Below, piece after piece: positions 1 through 7,965 of a stretch of DNA of 64,000 nucleotides. This DNA is from Bacillota bacterium. Lineage in GTDB: Bacteria > Bacillota_I > Bacilli_A > RF39 > UBA660. A program made the translations under genes and the position numbers. The stretch lies in the NCBI GenBank assembly GCA_015059335.1, contig SVAP01000001.1, positions 504,413 through 568,412 of the forward strand. Reading direction: 5' to 3'. Position 1 is the first letter of the stretch, and each line of letters begins with the position of its first letter. The notes beneath the pieces are model-generated. The model saw only the letters and a program-made list of their open reading frames with translations. It was not told the DNA's origin and did no database searches.

Positions 1-77
1 AAGTTTTTAAATAACAGAAAGGAATGAGATTAGCTATGAGGAATTATTATTAAAAATAAATTGAAAGGGGGACTATT

Positions 78-227
78 ATAGATACTAAAAATTTAACACA
101 ATTAGAAATAGATAATATTATTGATGAGTCAATTAACCTATCAATAATATCAAAATTATTAAATTTAAAATTAATAGATGAAAAACAATTTTATGTTTTA
201 AAAGAAAAATTAAAAACTTTTTATTAA
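78..227 (+). pseudogene. Small ORF upstream of recombinase, start codon apparently lost
   Basis: An open frame of about 49 codons ending at TAA 225-227 encodes an acidic/hydrophobic peptide beginning (I)DTKNLTQLEID. A strong purine-rich ribosome site (GGGGG, 67-71) stands 6 bases before the expected first codon, but that codon is ATA at 78-80 where ATG would be natural; the only other candidate is ATT at 75-77. Short ORFs just upstream of large serine recombinases are common in integrative elements of gut Firmicutes. I infer either a start-codon mutation or a non-canonical start. Function unknown. Confidence 0.4.
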
Positions 228-312
228 TACTACAGAATTGATGAAATATATTATATAATGTTCATAGAGAACGCAGACAAGTTCAAAAACTAATTTAAGA
301 AAGAGAGGTAAA

Positions 313-2007
313 ATGGCACAAGTTGAGATTATTGCTGCTAATCTCAAACAAAATGTAATTAATTCTGTTAAAAAAACAATTAAAAGGGTTTGTGCTTATG
401 CAAGAGTAAGTACAGACTCTGAAGAACAATTAACAAGTTATAGTTCACAAATAAAACATTATTCAGAAAAAATCAAATCTAATCCTTATTGGGAATTTGT
501 AGGAATATATGCTGATGAGGGTTTAAGTGGTACACAAGTTAAAAATAGAACTGAATTTAAGCGTATGATAGGCGATGCTTTAAATGGTAAAATTGATATG
601 ATTATAGCAAAGTCTATCTCACGTTTTGCTAGAAATACATTAGATACCTTAAAGTATGTAAGACTACTTAGAGAACACAATGTAGATGTATATTTTGAAA
701 AAGAAAATATACACACCCTAGAATTAGATAGTGAGATGTTTTTAACTCTTTATAGTGCATTTGCTCAAGCAGAGAGTGAATCAACATCTATGAATGTAAA
801 AATGGGTTTAAATGCTAAAATGAAACGAGGAGAACCTGTCGGAAATCAAAATTGTTATGGTTATATTTGGAACCAACAAACAAAAGAACTTGAAATAAAC
901 GAAGAACAAGCAGAAGTTGTAAGATTAATATTTGATTTATATATATCAGGTTTGGGTGGTAGAACTATTGCAAGAAAACTAAATGAGAAGAATATTCCTA
1001 CTTACTTTGATAAGAAATGGAGTCAATCATCAATTAATAGAATTATTCGTAATGAAAAATATGTTGGTGATTTACTAGGACAAAAATATTATGTTGAAAG
1101 TCCAATTACTCATAAACGTAGTTTAAACTATGGAGAGAAAGAACAATACTATGTTAAAGACCATCATGTAGGTATTATTTCAAGAGAAAAATGGAATAAG
1201 GCACAAGAGATATTAAGGAAAAGAAATTCAAAACAAATTCCTGAGGGTAGAAAGCATAAAACTACTTATAGTTTAAAATATGATTTCAGTAGTAAAATTG
1301 TATGTGGACATTGTAATTCAACTTATGTAAGACGACAAGGAACTAAAAGAAAAGATGGTATAGCACCTATTTATTGGAAGTGTTATCAACAAGTAGATGA
1401 AAAAGATTTTTGTAAAGACTCAAAGTTTATACGTGAAGATGTGTTAAAGAGTATGTTTGTAGAATTATATAACCTAATTGTTAAAAATAAGCATAAGACA
1501 AAGGATAAATTACTAAATGCAATAAAAAGTACTTTAAAAGAGGAAAACTATCAAAAAGAAACAAATAAATTAAATATTGAATTAGATAAATATAATAGTA
1601 AACTATCAAAATTAGTAGATATGCAGTTAGATGGAATTATTGATAAAGATATTTATATCAAGAAAGAACAAGAAATCAAAACACAAATAACTGATATAGA
1701 AACTAAAATAGCAGAACTATTAAATCTAAAAAATACAAACAATGATATATCAAATAAAATTAAAGAGATAGAAAAGATAATGAATGAATCTACTTCAATA
1801 AAAGAATTTGATAAGGAAACTTTTGATAGTATTGTAGAAAGAATTATACTAGGCGAAATTGATGAAGATGGTAATAATAATCCTAATGTAGTAAGATTTA
1901 TTTTAAAGACAGGTACAGAATATAAGTGTGAAAATAACGGAATTGATACAAGCGTGTCATTTGGTAGCTACAAGAGATGTTGCAAAATTATATCAAACAG
2001 AAACTAA
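313..2007 (+). CDS. Large serine recombinase (site-specific integrase)
   Basis: This 564-residue protein catalyses site-specific integration and excision of a mobile element. The N-terminal resolvase domain (about 25-170) has the nucleophile motif ARVST with Ser33 and a downstream SRFARNTLD helix. A Recombinase domain (about 180-290), a zinc ribbon (CGHC near 333, paired with later Cys) and a long coiled coil (about 400-500) follow, as in the large serine recombinase family. The start is set by AGAGAGG before ATG 313. The last residues, after about residue 540, no longer look like a recombinase and are read from the 5' part of the ORF6N gene in another frame, which suggests that the element's attachment junction lies at the gene's 3' end. 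Confidence 0.92.
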   Translation: MAQVEIIAANLKQNVINSVKKTIKRVCAYARVSTDSEEQLTSYSSQIKHYSEKIKSNPYWEFVGIYADEGLSGTQVKNRTEFKRMIGDALNGKIDMIIAKSISRFARNTLDTLKYVRLLREHNVDVYFEKENIHTLELDSEMFLTLYSAFAQAESESTSMNVKMGLNAKMKRGEPVGNQNCYGYIWNQQTKELEINEEQAEVVRLIFDLYISGLGGRTIARKLNEKNIPTYFDKKWSQSSINRIIRNEKYVGDLLGQKYYVESPITHKRSLNYGEKEQYYVKDHHVGIISREKWNKAQEILRKRNSKQIPEGRKHKTTYSLKYDFSSKIVCGHCNSTYVRRQGTKRKDGIAPIYWKCYQQVDEKDFCKDSKFIREDVLKSMFVELYNLIVKNKHKTKDKLLNAIKSTLKEENYQKETNKLNIELDKYNSKLSKLVDMQLDGIIDKDIYIKKEQEIKTQITDIETKIAELLNLKNTNNDISNKIKEIEKIMNESTSIKEFDKETFDSIVERIILGEIDEDGNNNPNVVRFILKTGTEYKCENNGIDTSVSFGSYKRCCKIISNRN

Positions 2008-2773
2008 AGTAATAAATCAAGTAGTAAAGAGGAATTTAAATAGATTCCCCGAAGATTTTTGTTTTCAATTAACTAAAGAAGAAAGTGATATTTTTTGTTC
2101 AAGGTCACAATTTGTGACCTTGAACAAAAGTGATAATAAAAGAGGAAGTAATATTAAATATCTTCCATATGTATTTACTGAACATGGTATAATGATGCTT
2201 TCTGGATTATTAAAAAGTGAAATAGCAGTTAAAGTTAATGTATCAATTATTAAAGCATTTGTTGAAATAAGAAAATATATATCAAACAATTTAATAGAAC
2301 AACAATACATTAATAAATTAGTATTAGAAGATCATGAAAGTATAAAATTGTTACAGGAATCTTTTAATAAAATGAATAATCTAAAAAATTATGATGGTTT
2401 ATTTTTTAAGAACCAAATTTATGATTCATATTCATTATTACTAGATATATTAAATTCTTCAAGAAATGAAATAATTATAATAGATAATTACATAGATAAA
2501 AAAATATTAGATGTTCTAAGAAGAATTAATACAAATATAATGATTATTACTAATAAATATAATAATGAAGATTATGAAAAATATATAAAGCAATATAAAA
2601 ATATTACTTTAAAAATTGACAATAGTATTCATGATAGATTTATTATTATAGATAGAAAAGAATTATACCATTGTGGCGCATCATTAAAAGATATAGGAAA
2701 AAAGTGCTTTGCAATAACTGAGATAAAAAACCAAAGGTGGTTAAATGATATATTAAAATCAATAAATATATAG
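1928..2773 (+). CDS. ORF6N-domain protein with PLD-like C-terminus, 5' end disrupted
   Basis: From about residue 16 the protein matches the ORF6N domain of phage antirepressor-type proteins: RDVAKLYQTE, then KRNLNRFPEDFCFQLT. The C-terminal half has a phospholipase-D-like segment with IIIIDNYID and an HDRFIIID motif. The usual ORF6N beginning (an I-R-G-x-x-V-M-L-D type stretch) is missing. It is replaced by 15 residues encoded within the recombinase gene, and the only start is GTG 1928 without a ribosome site. I infer that the gene was split by insertion of the element at about 1955-1980 and that its original 5' end lies outside the window. Whether it is still expressed is unclear. Confidence 0.75.
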   Translation: MKITELIQACHLVATRDVAKLYQTETKVINQVVKRNLNRFPEDFCFQLTKEESDIFCSRSQFVTLNKSDNKRGSNIKYLPYVFTEHGIMMLSGLLKSEIAVKVNVSIIKAFVEIRKYISNNLIEQQYINKLVLEDHESIKLLQESFNKMNNLKNYDGLFFKNQIYDSYSLLLDILNSSRNEIIIIDNYIDKKILDVLRRINTNIMIITNKYNNEDYEKYIKQYKNITLKIDNSIHDRFIIIDRKELYHCGASLKDIGKKCFAITEIKNQRWLNDILKSINI

Positions 2774-2794
2774 TAATATCTATTGATTTTTTTT
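2756..2794 (+). terminator. Intrinsic terminator after ORF6N gene
   Basis: An 8-bp stem (AATCAATA/TATTGATT) closes a 16-base loop and is followed by a run of T. It overlaps the stop of the ORF6N gene. Confidence 0.55.
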
Positions 2795-2815
2795 ATATAC
2801 TATAGTGGTGATGTT

Positions 2816-3556
2816 ATGCAAAATATTGGACTACCATTAATACTTACAACTATATCTGGATTATCAACCATGATAGGTGCAATAATTATTTTTTTTACCA
2901 AAAAAGATAATAAAAAATTATTAGTATTTTCTCTTAGTTTTGCAGCTACTATAATGATTGGAATTAGTATTACAGATTTAATACCTACTGCATATTCATT
3001 TTTAATTAGATATTACAATTTACCAATTATATTTATAGTAATACTACTAGGTATGTGTTTTACTTTTCTAATAGATCAGTATATACCTGAAAATAAAATT
3101 AATAATAGTAAACTATACAAGATAGGATTATTTTCTATGCTAGCAATTTGTCTTCATAATATACCAGAAGGAATTATTACGTTCATTTCATCATTTGAAG
3201 ATATATCATTAGGTATTTCATTAACAGTCGCAATCGCACTACATAACATACCAGAAGGTATATCTATTTCATTGCCAATTTATTATAGTACTCATTCAAA
3301 GTTTAAAGCATTACTATATACATTTATATCGGGAATCTCTGAACCAATAGGAGGATTATTAATATATTTATTATTCCATAATTATATAAATGATTTTATT
3401 TTAAATTTTATTTTATTATTTGTTGCGGGTATGATGAGTTATTTATCTTTATTTAAATTACTACCAGAATCACTAAATAACAAAAAATACAAAGTCACAA
3501 TTATCTCAATAATAATTGGAATTTGTATTCTATTAATTAATCATTTTTGTTTTTAA
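2816..3556 (+). CDS. ZIP-family metal transporter (ZupT/GufA type)
   Basis: A 246-residue polytopic membrane protein with about eight helices. The two family signature motifs HNIPEG occur in adjacent helices, the second as ALHNIPEG, and form the metal-binding site of ZIP transporters, which import Zn2+ or related divalent metals. I chose ATG 2816 because GGTGAT stands 5 bases before it; the upstream ATG at 2783 has no ribosome site. The 3' end overlaps the convergent tmcAL gene by 20 bp, and no intrinsic terminator separates them. Metal specificity cannot be read from the sequence. Confidence 0.88.
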   Translation: MQNIGLPLILTTISGLSTMIGAIIIFFTKKDNKKLLVFSLSFAATIMIGISITDLIPTAYSFLIRYYNLPIIFIVILLGMCFTFLIDQYIPENKINNSKLYKIGLFSMLAICLHNIPEGIITFISSFEDISLGISLTVAIALHNIPEGISISLPIYYSTHSKFKALLYTFISGISEPIGGLLIYLLFHNYINDFILNFILLFVAGMMSYLSLFKLLPESLNNKKYKVTIISIIIGICILLINHFCF

Positions 3557-4700
3557 TAATAATTTTTGAATTAATTACTGAATTAATATATTTTTCTTTT
3601 TCTTCTGTTTTAAATGGTAGCGAATATATATATGCAAGTTTTAATTCAAACTCCCTTTCTTGGGAATTATAATCACTAAACTTAGTAATAAGTGGAGTAG
3701 TGATTTCTTTTTTAATTTTACCAAGATATTTTTTACCATTATTACTTAATCCTAAAATTCTGATGCTTGTTATATCATCCATATTATCAGTTTTTTTAAA
3801 TCCAGTTAATATATGACAGAACATTCTAGATATTTTATTATATGTATATCTTTTAGTCTTAATTGATTCAATTAATGCTTCGTAATCATTAACTTTGTAT
3901 ATATTTTTAGAAATTCTATTTTCAATTCCTTCATCTACAGTCATATATTTATCTAATTTATCTAAATCAGAAATTATCTTATATTTTAAATACGGAAAAT
4001 AATCATTCATTGAATATACGGTTTTATTGTTAATATAATCATATGTAATATCTGGCACATATTTTGAACATTTATCATTATTTAATAATCTATTTCTTAT
4101 ATTTGATGCACTTACAATATTTTCATTGCTATCCAAATCGTGATAATTATTAGTTCTTTTAATTGAAACAGGAGTAATATTATAATTATTTCTATATATT
4201 TCTCTAACATAGGAAAGGGCTAATATATCATTTGGCATTGTAATTTCTTTTTTTGTTATTTGTTTTAGCGCAGTTGATAAAGCAGTAGGATAGTTAATGC
4301 CTTTATCTAACAAATCTTTAACTATTTTATTATAATTTTTATCATTTAATTGAATATTTGCAAGATTTATAAAAGAATCTAAATCATTTGATTCACTACC
4401 AAATACTAATGTATCAATTTTAAATTCATTTAATATTTTTATCGCACCAAAAGCAAATTTATCAGCACTTTGTGTAGCAAAATTAAAAGGTAATTCTAAA
4501 ACAATATCTATCCCATATTCTAACGCTATTTTAGTTTTATCATATTTATCTAAAATACTTATCTCACCACGTTGTAAAAAGTTTCCACCCATTACAACAA
4601 CAATTAAAGAATTAGGATACATTTCTTTAACTTTTTTTATTTGATATAGATGCCCATTGTGAAATGGGTTATATTCAGCTACTATTCCTATAATATTCAT
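3537..4700 (-). CDS. tmcAL: tRNA(Met) cytidine acetate ligase (TmcAL, YlbM)
   Basis: This 387-residue protein has the nucleotidyltransferase start GIVAEYNPFHNGH with the HxGH-type motif, then MGGNFLQRGE and a C-terminal helical domain, as in Bacillus YlbM/TmcAL. The family makes N4-acetylcytidine at wobble position 34 of elongator tRNA-Met from acetate and ATP. Length agrees with the family (about 400). The start is supported by GGAAGTGA upstream of ATG 4700. In Bacillus, ylbM sits between ylbL and ylbN; here it is 22 kb away from those genes and near a CAT-anticodon tRNA. Confidence 0.93.
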   Translation of the reverse strand: MNIIGIVAEYNPFHNGHLYQIKKVKEMYPNSLIVVVMGGNFLQRGEISILDKYDKTKIALEYGIDIVLELPFNFATQSADKFAFGAIKILNEFKIDTLVFGSESNDLDSFINLANIQLNDKNYNKIVKDLLDKGINYPTALSTALKQITKKEITMPNDILALSYVREIYRNNYNITPVSIKRTNNYHDLDSNENIVSASNIRNRLLNNDKCSKYVPDITYDYINNKTVYSMNDYFPYLKYKIISDLDKLDKYMTVDEGIENRISKNIYKVNDYEALIESIKTKRYTYNKISRMFCHILTGFKKTDNMDDITSIRILGLSNNGKKYLGKIKKEITTPLITKFSDYNSQEREFELKLAYIYSLPFKTEEKEKYINSVINSKIIIKNKND

Positions 4701-4730
4701 ATAATCACTTCCATATTTAAATTACTATAA

Positions 4731-5531
4731 CTATCTTTTAAATATATACTTTTTAGTATTCTTATAATCTTTTTGCATTATTTCATCTATATTATTAGTT
4801 GAAAGATTAAGATTTGGAATATGTTTATTGAATTCAGAAACAAACCTCTTTGCTCTTATATATCCGTGTTCTGGTATAGTGTTTTCTGAATACAATAATT
4901 TTATTGATACAAATTCTAAAATCTTTTTTCTAAGTTTCATATCAACAATATGATTATATACTGATTCTTTTAATGTGCTATAATCCCAATTTTGTTCTTT
5001 TGTATGCTCAAATATTTCTAATAATTCATCAAGTGTAATGTCAGTTTTATCAGTAATCTTTTTTATATAATAATCAATTTCTACCTTACCATTATCAGGA
5101 TTAGCACGTAATAAAAAACTATCAATATAATTTAAGTCATAATTTTCATTTGGAATTTTATTTTTTATACTCATAAAAATATTGTCAATTCCCCAACCAG
5201 TAGATCTATATCCACATTCAATTAAACATAATTCTGTGTGAGGTAGTCTAAACATTAATTGATTAAAATCCATGTTTTTAGATAGTGGTTTTATTTGTTC
5301 GAACGCTGGATAAAAAACACCTTCATAACGTTCTAATTCTCTTTCTGGATATTTAAATTCATACCAACTAGTAATCATGTCAACAGTGTTTTGCAACTCT
5401 GATATTTTAGTATAGGCATAGTAACCATTCTTAATTTTACTATTAAACCATTTTAAAAATTCCTTATTACTTTTTATTATATATTCTTTTTTATCTTGGT
5501 TATAAAAATTCTTCGCTTCAGCAATTGTCAT
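4731..5531 (-). CDS. Hypothetical protein, 266 aa
   Basis: I do not recognise this family. It is a soluble-looking, charged protein with no signal peptide or membrane segment. It contains aromatic-rich stretches such as ITSWYEFKYPERELE and an IECGYRSTGWGIDNIF segment with Cys and Trp. The start is well supported by AGGAGG before ATG 5531. The gene lies upstream of tmcAL on the same strand with a 30-bp gap, so the two may be cotranscribed. Confidence 0.7.
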   Translation of the reverse strand: MTIAEAKNFYNQDKKEYIIKSNKEFLKWFNSKIKNGYYAYTKISELQNTVDMITSWYEFKYPERELERYEGVFYPAFEQIKPLSKNMDFNQLMFRLPHTELCLIECGYRSTGWGIDNIFMSIKNKIPNENYDLNYIDSFLLRANPDNGKVEIDYYIKKITDKTDITLDELLEIFEHTKEQNWDYSTLKESVYNHIVDMKLRKKILEFVSIKLLYSENTIPEHGYIRAKRFVSEFNKHIPNLNLSTNNIDEIMQKDYKNTKKYIFKR

Positions 5532-5589
5532 ACAAAACCTCCTAGATTAATAAAAAAATGAACTCAAAGGAGCCCATTTAAATACTTAG

Positions 5590-5666
5590 TGGTGGACCTT
5601 GTAGGACTCGAACCTACGACCGCCCGGTTATGAGCCGGATGCTCTAACCAACTGAGCTAAAGGTCC
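5590..5666 (-). tRNA. tRNA with CAT anticodon (Ile2 or elongator Met)
   Basis: A complete cloverleaf: acceptor GGACCTT/AAGGTCC, D arm with AGCTCAGTTGGTTAGAGC, anticodon loop CTCATAA, T loop TTCGAGT, discriminator A and an encoded CCA. The acceptor and D arm resemble Bacillus tRNA-Ile(CAT), whose C34 becomes lysidine, more than elongator tRNA-Met; this rests on remembered sequences. The acceptor is fully paired, so it is not the initiator. Confidence 0.9.
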
Positions 5667-5830
5667 ACATCATAATGCAATAATTTGTCATTGCTTCTAT
5701 ATAATAACATATTATTTTTTTTAGCGCAATAATATTAACAAAAATATTTAAAAAAAATTTACAAAATAAAATATATATTAATAATTAGATATGGTATACT
5801 ATTAACATATATGCTAGAAAGGATGGATAT

Positions 5831-6739
5831 ATGAATAAAATCGTAATAATAGGTTGTGGTAATGTAGGAATGAGTTATGCATATGCATTACTTAATCAAA
5901 GAACTAAAGTAGAAGAGTTAGTATTATTAGATATAGATAAAGAAAAAACAGTTGGTGAGGCAATGGATTTAAATCATTGTTTAGCCTTTGCGCCATCTAA
6001 AATTAAAATAAAGGCAGGGGACTATAGTGATTGTAATGATGCAACTATAATTTGTATTGCGGCTGGAAAAAATCAAGAAGTAGGAGAAACTAGATTAGAT
6101 TTAATTAAAAAAAATTATGATGTATTTAAAAGTATAATTACAGAAATAAATAAGACTAATTTTAATGGTATATATTTAATCGCAACAAATCCAGTTGATA
6201 TAATGAGTTATATTACTATGAAATTATCAGGACAACAAAATAATAAAGTAATAGGTAGTGGGACAATTCTTGATACAGCGCGTCTTAGATATTTGATAGG
6301 TGATGAATTAGATATAAATCCTAAAAATATTCATGCATATGTTATTGGAGAACATGGTGATAGTGAATTTGTACCGTGGAGTAATGCATTAGTAGGATTA
6401 AAATCAATAGATAATTATCTTGACAGTAACAAACTAGAAACTATTGCGTCATCTGTTAAAAATTCCGCATACGAAATAATAAATAGAAAAGGTGCGACTT
6501 ACTATGGTATAGGAATGTGTCTTGTTAAAATAACAAATTCAATATTAGATAATGATAATTCAATCATAACATTATCAGCATTTGATAAAGAAAAAGATAT
6601 ATACTATGGTATGCCATGTATAGTAAATAAGGAAGGAATAAAAGATATAATTAAATTAGATTTAAATAATGAAGAAATTAAAATGTTAGAAAATTCTATA
6701 AATATATTAAAAGAATATCGAAATATAATAGATAAATGA
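5831..6739 (+). CDS. ldh: L-lactate dehydrogenase
   Basis: This 302-residue NAD-dependent dehydrogenase reduces pyruvate to L-lactate in the cytoplasm, regenerating NAD+ in fermentation. The Rossmann motif GCGNVG is at 8-13. The specificity loop reads GKNQEVGETRLDL with Gln82, which marks lactate rather than malate dehydrogenase (the latter has Arg there). Catalytic residues are visible: Arg88, Asp148, Arg151 and His175 in IGEHGDSE. The start has AAAGGATG upstream. The TGA stop is followed 12 bases later by the PfkB kinase gene, so the two likely form an operon. A TATACT -10 element lies at 5795-5800. Confidence 0.95.
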   Translation: MNKIVIIGCGNVGMSYAYALLNQRTKVEELVLLDIDKEKTVGEAMDLNHCLAFAPSKIKIKAGDYSDCNDATIICIAAGKNQEVGETRLDLIKKNYDVFKSIITEINKTNFNGIYLIATNPVDIMSYITMKLSGQQNNKVIGSGTILDTARLRYLIGDELDINPKNIHAYVIGEHGDSEFVPWSNALVGLKSIDNYLDSNKLETIASSVKNSAYEIINRKGATYYGIGMCLVKITNSILDNDNSIITLSAFDKEKDIYYGMPCIVNKEGIKDIIKLDLNNEEIKMLENSINILKEYRNIIDK

Positions 6740-6750
6740 GGTGTAATTTT

Positions 6751-7653
6751 ATGAACAAAAAAATAGTATGTATTGGACATGCAACATTTGATATAACATT
6801 TCCTTTAAAAAAATTCCCAGAGGAAAACACAAAAAATAGAGTTAAAAAAATAGTACAATGTGGTGGTGGACCTGCATCTAGTGCTGCATATTTACTTGGT
6901 AAATGGAAACAAAAACCATATTTTATAGGTACAGTGGGAAATGATATATATGGTAAAACTATAAAAGAAGAATTAAAAAGTGTTGATGTGAATATAGATT
7001 ATATGGAAGAATCAGATAAATATAATACAACATTAAGTATAATAATTGTTTCTGGTTCAAATTCAACAAGGACGTCTTTAGCATATAAAAATCCAAATAT
7101 GAAAATGCAAAATACTAATATAGATATTAAACCAGATATATTATTAACTGATGGTCAAGAGTATGAACTATCAATGAATGTAATTAAAAATAATCCAGAT
7201 ATGATAAGTATAATAGATGCTGGTAGGGCAACTGAAGAGATAATTGAATTATGTAAAAATGTAAATTACATTGTATGCTCGAAAGAATTCGCAGAAGAAG
7301 TAACTGGAGTTAAATTTAACTATAGAGATGCTAATACATTTAATCAAATATTTATAAAACTTATAGAAATGTTTCCAAATAAAAAGTATGTTATCACATT
7401 AGAAGATAAAGGAAGTATGTTCTTAGATGGTGAATACGTCAAAATAATGCCAACATATAAAATGAAGGTTAAAGATACAACTGGTGCGGGTGATATATTT
7501 CATGGTGCATTCACTTATGGTATAGCAAATGGTTATTCATTAGAAGAATCCGTAAAATTAGGTAATATTGCTGGTGCATTATCTACAACTAAGATCGGTG
7601 CAAGAAATTCTATCCCATCACTTAAGGATGTAATGAAATTATATGAAAAGTAA
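6751..7653 (+). CDS. PfkB/ribokinase-family sugar kinase
   Basis: A 300-residue kinase of the PfkB family. It has the N-terminal CGGGPASSAAYLLGK glycine-rich substrate motif and the C-terminal DTTGAGD motif at 242-248, with catalytic Asp248. The substrate (a sugar or nucleoside) cannot be named from the sequence. GAGGTG lies 8 bases before ATG 6751, which is preferred over ATG 6736 that overlaps the ldh stop. The 3' end overlaps the next gene by 11 bp, indicating an ldh-pfkB-smr transcription unit. Confidence 0.9.
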   Translation: MNKKIVCIGHATFDITFPLKKFPEENTKNRVKKIVQCGGGPASSAAYLLGKWKQKPYFIGTVGNDIYGKTIKEELKSVDVNIDYMEESDKYNTTLSIIIVSGSNSTRTSLAYKNPNMKMQNTNIDIKPDILLTDGQEYELSMNVIKNNPDMISIIDAGRATEEIIELCKNVNYIVCSKEFAEEVTGVKFNYRDANTFNQIFIKLIEMFPNKKYVITLEDKGSMFLDGEYVKIMPTYKMKVKDTTGAGDIFHGAFTYGIANGYSLEESVKLGNIAGALSTTKIGARNSIPSLKDVMKLYEK

Positions 7654-7918
7654 AGTTATTAATCCATTTTTATATAATGTACCTTCTATTGATTTACATG
7701 GTGACGATAGTGATACTGCAAGAGTGAGAATACAAGACTTTATTAAAGATAATATAATTATGAAAAATGAAAAAATTGAGATTATACATGGAATGGGAAC
7801 TGGTATTTTAAGAAAAGTTACACATAATACTTTACAAAAACATAAACATGTGTTAGAATACAAAACATCTTATTTCAACAGGGGAAGTACAATTGTTTGG
7901 TTGAAAGTTGACAAATAA
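7643..7918 (+). CDS. Smr-domain protein, 91 aa
   Basis: Almost the whole protein is one Smr (small MutS-related) domain. The conserved DLHG motif is at 17-20 and HGMGTGILR is at about 49-57. Smr domains are nucleases or nucleic-acid binders, best known at the C-terminus of MutS2 or as stand-alone proteins. Here the domain stands alone, without the MutS2 ATPase. The gene starts inside the 3' end of the kinase gene and is probably translationally coupled. Its stop falls within the consensus promoter of the next gene. Confidence 0.85.
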   Translation: MKSKVINPFLYNVPSIDLHGDDSDTARVRIQDFIKDNIIMKNEKIEIIHGMGTGILRKVTHNTLQKHKHVLEYKTSYFNRGSTIVWLKVDK

Positions 7919-7936
7919 AGACAATTGTGCTATAAT
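7908..7936 (+). promoter_or_regulatory. Consensus sigma-A-type promoter
   Basis: TTGACA at 7908-7913, a 17-bp spacer and TATAAT at 7931-7936, both hexamers perfect. It drives the membrane-anchored protein starting at 7966. The spacer overlaps the stop of the Smr gene. Confidence 0.85.
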
Positions 7937-7965
7937 ACAACCATAAAAAAGAGGGGGAGTTTTTT

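Noticed and set aside
1-66. Two short out-of-phase peptide tails (KFLNNRKE and RNEISYEELLLKIN) at the window edge
   Set aside because: They might be the frameshifted end of an upstream gene, but too little sequence is present to support it.
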